Source: Streptomyces barringtoniae (lineage in GTDB: Bacteria; Actinomycetota; Actinomycetes; Streptomycetales; Streptomycetaceae). From it: 64,000 nt of DNA. Under the pieces are notes generated by a model, which searched no databases, was not told the DNA's origin, and was given only the letters and a program-made list of their open reading frames with translations. A program made the translations under genes and the position numbers. Below are positions 1 to 8,962 of the stretch, one piece after another. Position 1 is the stretch's first letter. Each line of letters starts with the position of its first letter. Location of the stretch: the NCBI RefSeq assembly GCF_020819595.1, contig NZ_JAJHNP010000005.1, forward strand, positions 248,001 to 312,000, given 5' to 3'.

Positions 1-741
1 AACGCGACCGACATCGGCACCGGGGCCCGTACGGTCCTCGCCCAGATCGCCGCCGACGCCCTCGGCGCACCCCTCGACCGGGTCCGTACCGAGATCGGCC
101 ACAGCGACCTGCCGTCCGCCTGGCTGGCCGGCGGCTCCATGGGCACCGCCTCCTGGGGCTGGGCCGTGCACGAAGCCTGTACCGAGCTGACCTCCCGGCT
201 CGCCGCGCACACCGGAGCGCTGCCCGCCGACGGCATCGAGACCCACGCCGACACCGCCGGGCAGGCCGACGCCGACAGCCCCTACTCCAGGCACGCCTTC
301 GGGGCCCACTTCGCCGAGGTCGCCGTCGACACCGTCACCGGCGAGACCCGGGTACGGCGGCTGCTGGGGATCTTCGCCGCCGGGCGGATCCTGAACTCGC
401 GTACCGCCCGCTCCCAGTTCACCGGCGGCATGACCATGGGCCTCGGCATGGCCCTCACCGAACACAGCACCCTGGACCGCGCGTTCGGCGACTTCACCGA
501 GGCGGACCTCGCCTCCTACCACGTGCCCGCGCACGCCGACGTGCCCGCCATCGAGGCCGACTGGATCGCCGAGGACGACCCGCACCTCAACCCCATGGGC
601 AGCAAGGGCATCGGCGAGATCGGCATCGTCGGCACCGCGGCCGCCATCGGCAACGCCGTGCACAACGCCACGGGCATCCGCTTCCGCGACCTGCCCCTCA
701 CCCCCGACCGGATCCTCGCCGGCCTGCTGTCCGAGGGGTGA
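1..741 (+). CDS. Molybdopterin-binding subunit of a xanthine dehydrogenase/aldehyde oxidase-type hydroxylase (C-terminal part)
   Basis: The reading frame is open from base 1, so the gene starts before the window; 246 C-terminal residues are present. Members of this family hold the molybdenum cofactor of xanthine or aldehyde dehydrogenases and work with FAD and 2Fe-2S subunits in the cytoplasm to hydroxylate purines or aldehydes. The visible part carries the glycine-rich GGSMGTASWG stretch and, around residue 204, the NPMGSKGIGEIG block whose Glu is the family's catalytic base. The stop codon overlaps the start of the next gene by 4 bases (GTGA), so the two are probably translated together although their chemistry is unrelated. 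The substrate cannot be told from this part. Confidence 0.88.
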   Translation, partial: NATDIGTGARTVLAQIAADALGAPLDRVRTEIGHSDLPSAWLAGGSMGTASWGWAVHEACTELTSRLAAHTGALPADGIETHADTAGQADADSPYSRHAFGAHFAEVAVDTVTGETRVRRLLGIFAAGRILNSRTARSQFTGGMTMGLGMALTEHSTLDRAFGDFTEADLASYHVPAHADVPAIEADWIAEDDPHLNPMGSKGIGEIGIVGTAAAIGNAVHNATGIRFRDLPLTPDRILAGLLSEG

Positions 742-3113
742 CCGTGACGGGGCCGACCTGGGAGTACGAGGGCTACCGGCCGGAGGAGGAACGCCTGCGG
801 GAGTCGCTGTGCACCCTGGGCAACGGGTACTTCGCCACCCGCGGGGCACTGCCCGAGTGCACCGCGGACGACATCCACTACCCGGGCACCTACGTGGCCG
901 GCTGCTACGACCGGCTCACCTCCGAGATCGCCGGACGCCGGGTCGAGAACGAGGACCTGGTCAATCTCCCCAACTGGCTGCCGCTGCGCTTCCGTCCCGC
1001 GGGCCGCGCCTGGCTCACCCCGGACTCCGACCCCGTCACCGAGCACCACCTGACCATCCATCTCGAGCCCGGCCTGCTGGAACGCCGCACCAGCTACGGC
1101 CTCGACGGCGGCGCCACACTCCACGTGCGCCAGCTGCGCCTGGTCCACCTGGCGGACCGTCACATTGCCGCGCTGCGCACGGAGTTCACCGTCGAGGGCA
1201 GAGGGACCGACCTGGAGGTCGAGGCAGCCCTCGACGGACGCGTCACCAATGCCGGCGTGGCCCGCTACCGGGACCTGGACGGCCGGCACCTCACCCAGAT
1301 CCGGACCGGCCTCGCCGCACACGGCGCGATGTGGCTGCGCTGCCACACCCGCACCTCCCGCATCGAATGCGTCCTCGCGGCCCGGCTGTCCGCCGACGCG
1401 CCGGTGGCGACGGCGCACGAGGCCCTGCGCGCCGTCCAGCACGTGCGGCTGCGCCTGGCACCCGGCCGTACCGTCACCGTCGACAAGACGGTCGCCCTGC
1501 ACACCTCGCACGACCCCGCCATCGGTGACCCGCTGGACGCGGCCGTCGACCGCGTCGGCGCCGCCCCCGGCTTCGACGAACTGCTGGAGACGCACGCCAC
1601 GGCCTGGGAACAGCTGTGGCGGCGCACCGCGCTGGAGGTGCCCGGCGAGGCGGGCAGCATCCTGCGCCTGCACCTGTTCCACGTGCTGCAGACGCTGTCG
1701 CCGCACACGGCCGACCTCGACGCCGGCGTCCCCGCGCGCGGACTGCACGGCGAGGCCTACCGCGGCCATGTCTTCTGGGACGAACTCTTCGTCCTGCCCT
1801 ACCTCAACCTGCACCTCCCCGAGGTCTCCCGCGCCCTGCTCCACTACCGCCACCGGCGCCTGGACGCCGGTTGCCGCGCGGCCCGGGAACTCGGCCGGCG
1901 CGGCGCGCTCTACCCGTGGCAGAGCGGCAGCGACGGCCGCGAGGAGGCCCAGGAACTCCACCTCAACCCCCGCTCCGGCCGCTGGCTGCCGGACCACTCC
2001 CGGCTCCAGCACCACGTCGGCTCGGCGGTGGCCTACAACATCTGGCAGTACTGCGAGGCCACCGCGGACACCGACTTCCTGCACGGCGAGGGCGCCGAGA
2101 TGCTGCTGCAGATCGCCCGCTTCTGGGCGGACTCCGCCTGCTACGACGACCGCCTCGGCCGCTATCGCATCCGGGGGGTGATGGGCCCCGACGAGTACCA
2201 CGACGCCTACCCCGGCGCGGCCCTGCCGGGCCTGGACGACAACGCGTACACCAACGTCACCGCCGCCTGGGTGCTCGCCCGCACCCTGGACCTGCTGAAC
2301 CTCCTGCCCGAGCCGCGCCGCCGCGAACTCGGCGAGAGCATCGGCCTGGACGAGGACGAGCCCGCCCGCTGGGAGGAGGTCTCCCGCACCCTCCACATCC
2401 CTTTCCACGACGGGGTGATCAGCCAGTTCGAGGGCTACGGCGACCTCGCCGAACTCGACTGGGACGACTACCGCAAGCGGTACGACGACATCCGCCGCCT
2501 CGACCGGATCCTGGAGGCCGAGGGTGACACCGTCAACCGCTACAAGGCCTCCAAACAGGCCGACGTGCTGATGCTCGGCTACCTCTTCTCCACCGCCGAA
2601 CTCAAGACCCTCTTCGACCAACTGGGCTATGGCCTGGACGAACGGACCTGGACCGCGACCGTCGACCACTACCTGCACCGCACCAGCCACGGCTCAACCC
2701 TGAGCGGCCTGGTCCACGGCTGGGTCCTCACCCGCGCCCGCCGCGCCGACGCCTGGGCCTTCGTCCAGGAGGCGCTGAGCGGCGACATCGCCGACCTGCA
2801 GGGCGGCACCACCGGCGAGGGCATCCACCTCGGCGCCATGGCCGGCACCCTCGACCTCGTCCAGCGCGGACTGACCGGCCTGGAGACCCGCAACGGCGCC
2901 CTGTGCCTGGATCCGGTCCCACTCCCCGAACTCTCCTCCTACGGCTTCGCCATCCGCTACCACGGCCACTGGGGCGTCCATCTGCACCTGCGCAGCGGCC
3001 TGCTGGAGATCGCCGTACCGGACTCCGACCGCGCCCCCATCGACGTCTGCCTGCGCGACCGGGTGGTTCCGGTGGGCCCGGGGGAGGCGGCACGGCTGGT
3101 GGTCCCGGAGTGA
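738..3113 (+). CDS. Glycoside hydrolase family 65 protein (disaccharide phosphorylase/hydrolase)
   Basis: This 791-residue protein has the usual length and layout of GH65 enzymes: an N-terminal beta-sandwich (about residues 1-270), a linker, a catalytic (alpha/alpha)6 barrel and a small C-terminal beta domain. The MGPDEYH motif near residue 482 contains the general-acid Glu (E486) of the family. GH65 includes maltose, trehalose and kojibiose phosphorylases, and hydrolases. No beta-phosphoglucomutase gene, the usual partner of the phosphorylases, lies next to it, so the substrate is open. The GTG start overlaps the upstream stop. There is no signal peptide, so it acts in the cytoplasm. The gene ends 6 bases from a convergent gene. 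Confidence 0.9.
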   Translation: MTVTGPTWEYEGYRPEEERLRESLCTLGNGYFATRGALPECTADDIHYPGTYVAGCYDRLTSEIAGRRVENEDLVNLPNWLPLRFRPAGRAWLTPDSDPVTEHHLTIHLEPGLLERRTSYGLDGGATLHVRQLRLVHLADRHIAALRTEFTVEGRGTDLEVEAALDGRVTNAGVARYRDLDGRHLTQIRTGLAAHGAMWLRCHTRTSRIECVLAARLSADAPVATAHEALRAVQHVRLRLAPGRTVTVDKTVALHTSHDPAIGDPLDAAVDRVGAAPGFDELLETHATAWEQLWRRTALEVPGEAGSILRLHLFHVLQTLSPHTADLDAGVPARGLHGEAYRGHVFWDELFVLPYLNLHLPEVSRALLHYRHRRLDAGCRAARELGRRGALYPWQSGSDGREEAQELHLNPRSGRWLPDHSRLQHHVGSAVAYNIWQYCEATADTDFLHGEGAEMLLQIARFWADSACYDDRLGRYRIRGVMGPDEYHDAYPGAALPGLDDNAYTNVTAAWVLARTLDLLNLLPEPRRRELGESIGLDEDEPARWEEVSRTLHIPFHDGVISQFEGYGDLAELDWDDYRKRYDDIRRLDRILEAEGDTVNRYKASKQADVLMLGYLFSTAELKTLFDQLGYGLDERTWTATVDHYLHRTSHGSTLSGLVHGWVLTRARRADAWAFVQEALSGDIADLQGGTTGEGIHLGAMAGTLDLVQRGLTGLETRNGALCLDPVPLPELSSYGFAIRYHGHWGVHLHLRSGLLEIAVPDSDRAPIDVCLRDRVVPVGPGEAARLVVPE

Positions 3114-3119
3114 CACCAT

Positions 3120-4163
3120 TCAGCCGTCCGTCACCGGGTACCGGTGCACGGCCGGGAGCCCCGGCAGCACACCGGGCCACATGACGTCCAGGACGTGGGC
3201 GCTCGGCGTGAACAGCGGCCCGCCGAGCCAGGGCAGGTCCCCGACCTCGTGCCACTCCCAGCGGTGTACCAGTCGCGGCTCGGTGACCACGGGTTCGCCG
3301 GTGAAGGCGGTCACCCGGACGGCGGCCGTCACCCGGGGGATGCCGTGCACCGAGTCCATCAGGATCGCCCGCACCCGCGCACCGGCCGGGTCGGCCGTCA
3401 AGGACGTCTCCTCCTGCAGTTCGCGCACGGCCGCCGCGGCGAAGTCCTCGTCCGCGTCGTTCTTGCCGCCGGGCAACTCCCAGACTCCCCGCACCGACCA
3501 GCCCAGCAGTACCCGGCCCGCGCGGTCGGTGACGACGACTCCGGCGCCGGTCAGGGCGTGCGGAGAGGGGCGGCCCTTGCCGGCGTACCGCGGCGCGGTG
3601 GGGGAGGGGCCGCGCAGGACGAACATCGCCAGGCCGTCGGCGTCGTACCGGTCGGCCAGCGCCCAGCCGGCGCCCAGCAGACCGATCTCCTCCTCGTCCA
3701 GCGCGATGTCGCGCCGGTCGTCCGGCACCGCGTCCGCGACCGGCGTGATCACGCACAGTGCCCCGCCCGGACGCAGCCGCTCGCGCAGCCGGTTCAGCAC
3801 CCGGGTGCGGTCGCCCACGAAGGCCCAGCCGAGCCGGATCGTGATCAAGTCGTAGGAGGGGTGCGGCAGTTGACTCAGGTCGTCCCGCTCGATGTCCAGG
3901 CGCCGGTACGTCACGCCCGCCTCGCCGGTGCTCCGGGCCTCCGCGAGGGCGGCCTCCGACCAGTCGACGGCGTCCACCCGATAGCCGGATCCGGCCAGAT
4001 GGCGGGCGAGTTCGCCGAGCCCGCAGCCGAGGTCCAGCGCGAGCCCGCCGGCCGGCGCCGGGACGTGCTCCGCCAGCAGCCGCCGCTCACCGTCGCCGAG
4101 CTCCCGGAACCGGCCGCCGTCTGCGTAGTGCGCGTCCCACTCCGCACGCTTCACGTATGCCAC
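3120..4163 (-). CDS. Fused SAM-dependent methyltransferase and Nudix hydrolase
   Basis: The 347-residue protein joins two enzymes. The N-terminal half (to about residue 195) is a class I methyltransferase with the SAM-binding motif LDLGCGLGE near residue 43 and an acidic residue at the end of the second strand (VDAVDWS). The C-terminal part (about 205-335) is a Nudix domain with a box of the form GX5EX7REL-QEETSL near residues 230-255; the final Gly of the box is Ser. Nudix enzymes cleave nucleoside diphosphates linked to another group. Both active sites look intact, so this is a real bifunctional protein rather than a decayed one. The substrates are unknown. It is convergent with the GH65 gene. 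Confidence 0.85.
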   Translation of the reverse strand: MAYVKRAEWDAHYADGGRFRELGDGERRLLAEHVPAPAGGLALDLGCGLGELARHLAGSGYRVDAVDWSEAALAEARSTGEAGVTYRRLDIERDDLSQLPHPSYDLITIRLGWAFVGDRTRVLNRLRERLRPGGALCVITPVADAVPDDRRDIALDEEEIGLLGAGWALADRYDADGLAMFVLRGPSPTAPRYAGKGRPSPHALTGAGVVVTDRAGRVLLGWSVRGVWELPGGKNDADEDFAAAAVRELQEETSLTADPAGARVRAILMDSVHGIPRVTAAVRVTAFTGEPVVTEPRLVHRWEWHEVGDLPWLGGPLFTPSAHVLDVMWPGVLPGLPAVHRYPVTDG

Positions 4164-4309
4164 CGGGCCTCCTCGGACCGCTCGTCTCCGTGGACTTCGG
4201 GATCCTCGCCCGGTGCCGGCCGTCGTACACCACCGGCGTCCGCGTATCGACGCGGACGGACGGGAAGGCCACCATGCACCGGGTAAGTGGTTGAAACGGG
4301 AAGGGGCCA

Positions 4310-5131
4310 GTGGGGATGAGCGCGAGCGACGCTCCCTTGCGTGTGCTGGCGGTGGACGACGAGGAGCCCGCGCTCGAGGAGCTGTTGTACCTCCTGGAGC
4401 GGGATCCCCGGGTCGGTACCGTGGTGCCCGCGGCGGGACCCACCGAGGCGCTGCGGCGGCTCGGCCGGGCCGGGGCGGACGGGCCGGACGGCGAGCACGG
4501 CATCGACGTCGTCTTCCTCGACATCAACATGCCGGGACTCGACGGCCTCGAACTCGCCCGGCTGCTGAGCGGGTTCGCCGCCCCGCCGCTGGTCGTCTTC
4601 GTCACCGCCCACGACGACTTCGCCGTCCGCGCCTTCGACCTCAAGGCTGTCGACTACCTGCTCAAGCCCCTCCGCAAGGAGCGCTTCGCCGAGGCCGTAC
4701 GCCGGGTCGCCGAGCTGGTACGGGCCGGGCAGGGCCCCCGGCCGGCCGCCGCCCCCGCCGCGACCGCGCCCGAGCAGGCGCCCGCCTTCGGTGATCAGGT
4801 CCCCGTCGAACTGGGCGGGGTCACCCGGTTCGTGCCCATCGCCGACATCACCTATGTCGAGGCCCAGGGCGACTACGCGCGACTGCACACCCCGCACGGC
4901 AGCCACCTGGTGCGCGTCGCGCTGTCCACCCTGGAGGAACAGTGGCGCGCACGCGGGTTCGTGCGCATCCACCGCAGCCGGCTCGTCGCACTCGGCCGCA
5001 TCGAGGAACTCCGCCTGGACGGCGGCAACGTGACCGTACGGATCGGCGACCGCGTCCTCGCCGTGAGCCGGCGCAACGCCCGGGAACTGCGGGACCTGCT
5101 GGCCAGACACGCGGCGGGCCGGGCCCGTTGA
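4310..5131 (+). CDS. LytTR-family response regulator
   Basis: This 273-residue DNA-binding response regulator has an N-terminal receiver domain (about 10-135) with the acidic pair VDDEE and phospho-acceptor Asp in VVFLDINMPGLDG (D71 from the GTG start). A proline/alanine linker follows, then a C-terminal LytTR DNA-binding domain (about 165-270) with the RIHRSRLVAL segment typical of the family. A GTG (4310) and an ATG (4316) are both possible starts; GAAGGGG lies just upstream. It is the first gene of a same-strand set ending in a LytS-type kinase (7778-8962), its likely partner, with a transporter between them. The layout resembles enterobacterial BtsSR/YpdAB systems, which control uptake of pyruvate-like compounds. 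Confidence 0.92.
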   Translation: MGMSASDAPLRVLAVDDEEPALEELLYLLERDPRVGTVVPAAGPTEALRRLGRAGADGPDGEHGIDVVFLDINMPGLDGLELARLLSGFAAPPLVVFVTAHDDFAVRAFDLKAVDYLLKPLRKERFAEAVRRVAELVRAGQGPRPAAAPAATAPEQAPAFGDQVPVELGGVTRFVPIADITYVEAQGDYARLHTPHGSHLVRVALSTLEEQWRARGFVRIHRSRLVALGRIEELRLDGGNVTVRIGDRVLAVSRRNARELRDLLARHAAGRAR

Positions 5132-5256
5132 GCACGGCAAGCGGTTGCCGGGTGACGGACCTGTGGCGATTCTCGTCCGCCCGCTGTCTCGCTCCCCGCC
5201 CGCTGCGTACACTCGCCGCAGCACAAGGTGATCACCGCTGCGTCGGGGAGTGCGTC

Positions 5257-5628
5257 ATGGGTGCGGAGTCCGTCCCTCGCAGAGAGGTGGTCACCGGACG
5301 GCCGCGCCCCGCCGGTGGTACGACCACACCCCGCCCGGCACCCTCGCCGTACCCCGGATCCGAGGTGTTACCAGAGAAGCTGATACGGCGTCAGCTGAAG
5401 GCCGCTCTCATCACCACGGCCCTCCTCGCCCTCCCGCTCGGCCTGCTCCCCGTCCTCCTGCGCATCCTGCCGCTCGCCCACGCCGCACCCCGCGTCCCCC
5501 TGGCCGTATGGCTCGTCCTGGGCGTGGCGCCGTACCCCGCCCTGCTGGCCATCGGCGTCTGGTACGTCCGCCGCGCCGAACGCAACGAGACCGACACGGC
5601 CGCCGGCGCTCCCGCGGAACACCCCTGA
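5257..5628 (+). CDS. Small two-TM membrane protein preceding the symporter
   Basis: A 123-residue protein with a hydrophilic, proline-rich N-terminal 45 residues followed by two hydrophobic segments (about 50-70 and 80-100) and a charged tail. The ATG is preceded by GGGGAG at a good distance. It lies 31 bases before the symporter on the same strand. Small two-helix proteins of the DUF485 type are found next to ActP-like acetate symporters; this one is in the same position and may help assemble the transporter, but I do not recognise the family with certainty. Confidence 0.72.
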   Translation: MGAESVPRREVVTGRPRPAGGTTTPRPAPSPYPGSEVLPEKLIRRQLKAALITTALLALPLGLLPVLLRILPLAHAAPRVPLAVWLVLGVAPYPALLAIGVWYVRRAERNETDTAAGAPAEHP

Positions 5629-5659
5629 CCATGCGCCGACCTACCGCCGGGGCCGGCCG

Positions 5660-7396
5660 GTGAACCAGACGTACGGCATCGTGGGCGTGACGGCCGTGAT
5701 CCTCGCCACGGTCCTCGTCGGCGCGCTGGGCCTGCGCATCTCCCGCACCACCTCCGACTTCTACGTCGCCTCACGCACCGTCGCCCCCCGCCTCAACGCC
5801 TGCGCGGTCAGCGGCGAGTACCTGTCCGCCGCCTCCTTCCTCGGCGTCGCAGGACTCGTCCTCGCCCAGGGCGTCGACATGCTGTGGTTCCCCATCGGCT
5901 ACACCGCGGGCTTCCTGGTCCTGCTGGCCTTCGTCGCCGCCCCGCTGCGCCGCTCCGGCGCCTACACCCTGCCCGACTTCGCCGAGGCCCGGCTGGAGTC
6001 CCGGGCGGTGCGGCGGGTCGCCGGTGTGCTGGTCGTCGGCATCGGCTGGCTGTATCTGCTGCCCCAGCTGCGCGGCGCCGGCCTCACCCTGCGGCTGCTC
6101 ACCGGCGCGCCCGGCTGGCTCGGCGGTCTCGTCGTCGCCGCCGTGGTGACCGCGGCCGTCGCCGCCGGCGGAATGCGCAGCATCACCTTCGTCCAGGCCT
6201 TCCAGTACTGGCTGAAACTCACCGCCCTGCTGGTGCCCGTTGCGTTCCTGCTGCTCGCCTGGCGCGGCGACAACGCCCCGGCACCCGCCTGGGACGACCG
6301 GCCCGTCTTCCACCGTTCCACCGAGGTGCGCGTCGACCGGCCCCTCACCCTCACCGTGCGCGAGCCGGTCCGGGTCACCGCGTCCGGCACCGTCGACGGG
6401 TGCGCGGTGCACGGGGTTTCGCTGCGGCTCGGCGAGGGCCGGCACCGGATCGGCGCGCAGACCGCCCTGCGCTTCCCGGCCGGCGCCCGCGTCCCCCTGC
6501 CGGACCGGGCAGCCGACCGCGCCGTGCCCTCCAGCTGGGCCATGCCGCTGTCCTCGGACCGCGAACAGCACGGCCTGTACGCCACCTACGGGCTGATCCT
6601 CGCCACCTTCCTCGGCACCATGGGCCTGCCGCACGTCGTCGTGCGCTTCTACACCAACCCCGACGGCCGCGCCGCCCGCCGCACCACCGTGAGCGTGCTC
6701 GGCCTGCTCGGCGCGTTCTACCTCCTCATCCCCCTGTACGGCATGCTCGGCCGCCTGTACGCCCCCGACCTGCTCCTGACCGGCGACACCGACGCCGCGG
6801 TCCTCGTCCTGCCGCAGCGGCTGCTCGGCGGGGTCGGCGGTGACCTGCTCGGCGCCCTCGTCGCCGGGGGCGCCTGCGCGGCGTTCCTCTCCACGGCGTC
6901 CGGGCTGACCATGTCCGTCGCGGGCGTCCTCGCCCAGGACGTGCTGCCCACGCTCGGCGTCCGCCACTTCCGGCTCGCCACGCTGCCCGCGATCGCGGTG
7001 CCGACGGCTGCGGCTGCCGTGGTCAGCGATCTGCCCGTGGCCAACGCGGTCGGCCTCGCCTTCGCCGTCTCCGCGTCCTCGTTCGCTCCGCTGCTCGTCC
7101 TCGGCATCTGGTGGCGCGGCCTGACCCCGCCGGGCGCGATCGCCGGGCTCGTCCTCGGCGGCGGCTCGGCGCTCACCGCGGTGACGGCCACCATCGCCGG
7201 CGGCGCCCGCTCCGGCTGGCCGCACACCCTGCTGGCCTGGCCCGCGGTGTGGTCCGTCCCCCTGGGCTTCACCACGATGGTCCTGATCTCCCTGGCCACC
7301 CGCAGCCGCGTCCCACCCGGCACCGCCGCCACCATGGCCCGACTCCACCTCCCCGAGCCCCCGGTCCCCACCCGCCCCGGACCGGCGACGACCTGA
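5660..7396 (+). CDS. Sodium:solute symporter (ActP-like, SSS family)
   Basis: The 578-residue protein has about 13 hydrophobic helices and the GEYLSAASFLGVAGL segment near residue 50, which is characteristic of cation/acetate symporters of the solute:sodium symporter family. These import small carboxylates such as acetate or pyruvate using a sodium or proton gradient. Between about residues 195 and 300 there is a long hydrophilic insertion, probably an outside loop, that canonical members lack. The GTG start lies within a purine-rich stretch. Placement between a LytTR regulator and a LytS kinase suggests that the two-component system senses the transported compound or controls the transporter. 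The exact substrate is inferred. Confidence 0.88.
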   Translation: MNQTYGIVGVTAVILATVLVGALGLRISRTTSDFYVASRTVAPRLNACAVSGEYLSAASFLGVAGLVLAQGVDMLWFPIGYTAGFLVLLAFVAAPLRRSGAYTLPDFAEARLESRAVRRVAGVLVVGIGWLYLLPQLRGAGLTLRLLTGAPGWLGGLVVAAVVTAAVAAGGMRSITFVQAFQYWLKLTALLVPVAFLLLAWRGDNAPAPAWDDRPVFHRSTEVRVDRPLTLTVREPVRVTASGTVDGCAVHGVSLRLGEGRHRIGAQTALRFPAGARVPLPDRAADRAVPSSWAMPLSSDREQHGLYATYGLILATFLGTMGLPHVVVRFYTNPDGRAARRTTVSVLGLLGAFYLLIPLYGMLGRLYAPDLLLTGDTDAAVLVLPQRLLGGVGGDLLGALVAGGACAAFLSTASGLTMSVAGVLAQDVLPTLGVRHFRLATLPAIAVPTAAAAVVSDLPVANAVGLAFAVSASSFAPLLVLGIWWRGLTPPGAIAGLVLGGGSALTAVTATIAGGARSGWPHTLLAWPAVWSVPLGFTTMVLISLATRSRVPPGTAATMARLHLPEPPVPTRPGPATT

Positions 7397-7515
7397 CCGA
7401 GGAGCCGTTGTGCAGACCAGCGCCACAGCCGGACGAGCCGGGACACCCGTCGGCCGCCCCGACGGTGCCGACCCACATGCGGGTCGCCGGGACAGAGGAG
7501 AGCAGGCGAGGCACC

Positions 7516-7731
7516 CGGCCCGACGAGACCGCGCCACTCCGCAACACCGGCAAGACCGCGCGGCTGCCCAGCACCGGCAAGACCGCGTGGTTGCCCAGCA
7601 GTGGCAAGGCCGCGCCGCTCGCCTACACCGCCAAGCCCCCGGCGCTGGACGGCACCGCCGATCCCCCGGCCCTGGACCGTACCGAGGAGCCCCCGGGCGG
7701 TCCAGGCACCCGGTGGCCGGCGGCGCCCCCC
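7516..7731. repeat. Degenerate 27-bp tandem repeat array
   Basis: From 7543 six to seven consecutive 27-base units can be aligned, with an incomplete copy before them. The first three share CACCGGCAAGACCGCG or a one- to three-base variant; later copies drift to a proline-rich version. Read in the frame of the open stretch beginning with ATG at 7477, each unit encodes nine residues (NTGKTARLP, STGKTAWLP, SSGKAAPLA and so on). The frame differs from that of the downstream kinase, so the array does not belong to the kinase protein as annotated. It occupies the 381-base gap between symporter and kinase. Confidence 0.75.
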
Positions 7732-7777
7732 GGCGGTCCAGCGGCACACACCCCGTCGGCCCGAACCCGCGTCGCCC

Positions 7778-8962
7778 ATGACCGTCCTCGGTACCGCGGC
7801 GCTCGTTCTCGCGGGGCTCGGGCTGTTCGTGCTCGGTGCTGCTCTCGGGCACGGGGCGGCGCGTCGGCAGCAGGAGCACTCGGCCGATCGCGACGGCGCG
7901 CGCGCCTTGGCCCACGGGCTGCACACCGCCGCGCTCGCCGCGGCACCCCTGCGCGCCGGGCTCACCCCGGACACCGCCCGTAAGACGGTCCGCAGGCTGC
8001 GCCCCCTGCTCGGCGCCCCCGCCCTCGCCCTCACCGACGACACCGCCGTGCTCGCCTGGGACGGCGCCGGCGAACACCACCGCGCGGAGGTGCCGGCACA
8101 GCTCGCCGACCCGCCCAGCGCCCGGACCTTCCCGCTGTCCTGCGACGACACCGGCTGCCCCGTCCGCTGGGGCGCCCTGGTGCCGCTCACCGCCGACGGC
8201 AGCGCGCCCGGCGCCCTCGTCGTGTTCGCCGCCGACGAGTCGACCGCTGTCGTCCGGGCCGGCGAGGAAGCGGCCCGCCGGCTCTCCCTGGAACTCGAGC
8301 TCGCCGGCCTGGACCGGGCCCGCACCAGCGCCCACGAGGCCGAGTTCCGGGCCCTGCGCGCCCAGATCTCCCCGCACTTCATCTACAACTCGCTCGCGAG
8401 CATCGCCTCCTTCGTCCGCACCGACCCCGAGCGTGCCCGCGAACTCCTCCAGGAATTCGCCGACTTCACCCGCTACTCCTTCCGCCGCGGCGGCGACTTC
8501 ACCACCCTCGCCGAGGAGTTGCGCTCCATCGAGCAGTACCTGGAACTCGCCCGCGCCCGCTTCGGCCGCCGCCTGAAGGTCACCCTGCGCATCGCCCCCG
8601 AGGTGCTGCCCGTGACGCTGCCCTTCCTCTGCCTGCAGCCCCTCGTCGAGAACGCCCTCAAACACGGCCTGGAGGGGGCCGTGGAGCGCATCGGCGTCAC
8701 GATCGTCGCCGAGGACGAGGGCACCGAGGCCCGGGTCGTCATCGAGGACGACGGCATCGGCATGGAACCGGAACGCCTGCGCGCGATCCTGCGCGGCACG
8801 GCCGGCCCCGCCACCGGCATCGGCCTGAGCAACGTCGACCGCCGGCTCCGCCAGGTCTACGGCGACGACCACGGCCTCGTCATCGAGACCGGCGTCGGGG
8901 CGGGCACGAAGATCACCCTCCGCGTCCCGAAGTTCCGCCCCGGCATCCAGGCCAGGCCCTAG
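7778..8962 (+). CDS. LytS-type sensor histidine kinase
   Basis: The 394-residue protein begins with one membrane helix (residues 2-24), then a GAF-like sensor region (about 50-180), the His-kinase domain with the phospho-accepting His in RAQISPHFIYNSL (H200), and a C-terminal HATPase with the N box LVENALKHG and G box GIGLSNVDRRL. This is the LytS/YehU kinase family, which pairs with LytTR regulators such as the one at 4310-5131. The ATG at 7778 was chosen because the membrane helix starts directly there; an in-frame extension to 7601 is arginine/proline-rich and runs antiparallel in style to real coding. No clear ribosome binding site is visible. Its stop overlaps the convergent GNAT gene. 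Confidence 0.9.
   Translation: MTVLGTAALVLAGLGLFVLGAALGHGAARRQQEHSADRDGARALAHGLHTAALAAAPLRAGLTPDTARKTVRRLRPLLGAPALALTDDTAVLAWDGAGEHHRAEVPAQLADPPSARTFPLSCDDTGCPVRWGALVPLTADGSAPGALVVFAADESTAVVRAGEEAARRLSLELELAGLDRARTSAHEAEFRALRAQISPHFIYNSLASIASFVRTDPERARELLQEFADFTRYSFRRGGDFTTLAEELRSIEQYLELARARFGRRLKVTLRIAPEVLPVTLPFLCLQPLVENALKHGLEGAVERIGVTIVAEDEGTEARVVIEDDGIGMEPERLRAILRGTAGPATGIGLSNVDRRLRQVYGDDHGLVIETGVGAGTKITLRVPKFRPGIQARP

Noticed and set aside
516..2690. A 724-codon open frame on the minus strand opposite the GH65 gene
   Set aside because: Val/Ala/Gly/Gln-rich shadow with no motif; the plus strand encodes a complete GH65 enzyme.
7543..7731. CRISPR array
   Set aside because: The 27-base units follow each other without spacers, diverge steadily and no cas genes are nearby; they are a plain tandem repeat.
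7601..7777. Extended N-terminus of the LytS kinase
   Set aside because: The extra 59 residues are Pro/Arg-rich products of the repeat region read in another frame; the membrane helix starts at the ATG at 7778.
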